A DNA stretch of 22,177 bases, taken from assembly GCA_947628025.1 (NCBI GenBank), contig CANQYH010000015.1:1-22177 (forward strand), given 5' to 3'. A program made the translations under genes and the position numbers. Below the pieces are notes generated by a model. It did not search any database. It had not been told where the DNA came from and saw nothing but the letters and a program-made list of their open reading frames with translations. Each line of letters starts with the position of its first letter. The first letter of the stretch is position 1. Source of the DNA: an uncultured Lachnospiraceae bacterium. Its GTDB lineage: Bacteria > Bacillota > Clostridia > Lachnospirales > Lachnospiraceae. Positions 21,445 through 22,177 of this stretch are shown piece after piece.

Positions 21445-22177
21445 TTGGACGAAAAAGACGTAAACGACAGGGAAATCGAGAACAAAGATACGGAAAACAA
21501 GAACGATCCGTATGAGAAGATCTGCTATGTCTGCCGCCGCACCGAGAGCAAGGCGGGACCGATGATCGATATGCCGGGCAATATGTGTCTCTGCCACGAC
21601 TGTATGCAGAAAGCGTTCGATACGGTCATAAAGGGCGGCATTGATTTTTCGAAGATCCAGAACATGCCGTATATGAACCTGAATCTCAACGATTTCAAGG
21701 ATCTGAATATTCCTCAGACGCCGATCCCGGAGAAGCAGAGGATCCGGAAAAAGACTGCGGAGAGCCAGCCCTCGTTCGATATCCGGGATGTTCCGCCGCC
21801 GCACAGGATCAAGGCGTCCCTGGACCAGTACGTGATCGGCCAGGAGCAGGCGAAAAAGGTCATTTCGGTGGCGGTCTACAACCATTATAAGAGAGTGTTC
21901 GATCAGGCGAACCGCAAAGACGGCAGCGACGATGTGGTGATCGAGAAGTCCAATATCCTGATGATCGGCCCCACCGGCAGCGGCAAGACCTATCTGGTGA
22001 AGACGCTGGCCCGGATCCTGGACGTGCCGCTGGCCATTGCAGACGCCACGTCTCTGACCGAGGCGGGCTATATCGGCGACGATATCGAAAGCGTGATCTC
22101 CAAGCTGCTGGCGGCCGCCGGCAACGATGTGGAGAAAGCGGAGCACGGGAAACTCGCCGGGGCGCTTCGGTGTCTGG
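21445..22177 (+). CDS. clpX: ATP-dependent Clp protease ATP-binding subunit ClpX (3' partial)
   Basis: The frame is open to the window end; 244 residues are visible. The TTG start at 21445 has AGGAGAGAGG immediately upstream with seven-base spacing; no in-frame ATG with a ribosome site precedes it. The N-terminal zinc-binding domain shows C27/C30 (CYVC) and C50/C53 (CHDC). After a linker comes ClpX sequence: LDQYVIGQEQAKKV, VAVYNHYKR, the Walker A motif GPTGSGKT (175-182) and ADATSLTEAGYIGDDIES (199-216). ClpX unfolds substrates and feeds them to ClpP. The usual tig-clpP-clpX context is not seen; htrA is upstream, so this could be a second clpX copy. After EHG (235), the expected IIFIDEIDKI Walker B sequence is replaced by KLAGALRCL in the last 28 bases, an oddity listed in the findings. 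Confidence 0.9.
   Translation, partial: MDEKDVNDREIENKDTENKNDPYEKICYVCRRTESKAGPMIDMPGNMCLCHDCMQKAFDTVIKGGIDFSKIQNMPYMNLNLNDFKDLNIPQTPIPEKQRIRKKTAESQPSFDIRDVPPPHRIKASLDQYVIGQEQAKKVISVAVYNHYKRVFDQANRKDGSDDVVIEKSNILMIGPTGSGKTYLVKTLARILDVPLAIADATSLTEAGYIGDDIESVISKLLAAAGNDVEKAEHGKLAGALRCL

Overview
The window looks like a chromosomal segment of a GC-rich Gram-positive clostridium, most probably a Lachnospiraceae-type Firmicute. The basis is strong GGAGG-type ribosome binding sites, secreted proteins built from CW_binding/choline-binding repeats, a LytR-CpsA-Psr protein, a GreA, a ClpX and a TetM-like GTPase fused to a Rae1/YacP-type NYN nuclease domain. The species is an inference; no rRNA, tRNA, CRISPR array, IS element or prophage gene is visible.

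Layout. 1-3001: a plus-strand pair, the 3' part of a TetM-like ribosomal GTPase carrying a repeat linker and a C-terminal Rae1-like nuclease, overlapping greA. 3021-5992: an island of small or secreted genes. It holds a 106-aa secreted CW-repeat protein (minus), a 47-aa leucine-zipper microprotein (plus), a convergent 131-aa zinc-ribbon/coiled-coil protein (minus) and a 455-aa secreted CW-repeat protein (minus), separated by hairpins and regulatory inverted repeats. 6076-18632: a plus-strand envelope glycopolymer cluster. It runs ThDP-dependent acetolactate-synthase-like enzyme, SDR epimerase/reductase, three-domain sugar C-methyltransferase, membrane GT2, tandem-domain GT2, second GT2, undecaprenyl-phosphate sugar phosphotransferase, and LCP ligase with long repeat tails. 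18633-21231: a duplicated spacer, a terminator, a phased TTCACA direct-repeat box and an HtrA-type membrane protease with a very long Gly/Ser/Tyr/Gln/Asn-rich cytoplasmic N-terminus. 21232-22177: a long imperfect hairpin, then the 5' part of clpX, cut by the window end.

How the parts may work together. The first three enzymes of the cluster look like a module making a branched or C-methylated sugar, by analogy to yersiniose- and TylC3-type chemistry. The WcaJ/WbaP-type transferase would start a lipid-linked oligosaccharide, the GT2 enzymes extend it, and the LCP protein would transfer the polymer to peptidoglycan. No flippase, polymerase or nucleotide-sugar synthesis gene is in the window. 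HtrA and ClpX then form a protein quality-control pair beside the envelope cluster.

The most unusual signals are the GTPase-repeat-Rae1 fusion, the FUS-like low-complexity tail on HtrA, the phased response-regulator-like box in front of htrA, the zipper/zinc-ribbon convergent pair, the long hairpin before clpX, and the density of in-frame tandem repeats (39, 54, 33 and 30 nt) in three different genes. Assignments rest on reading the sequence by eye; no database search was possible.
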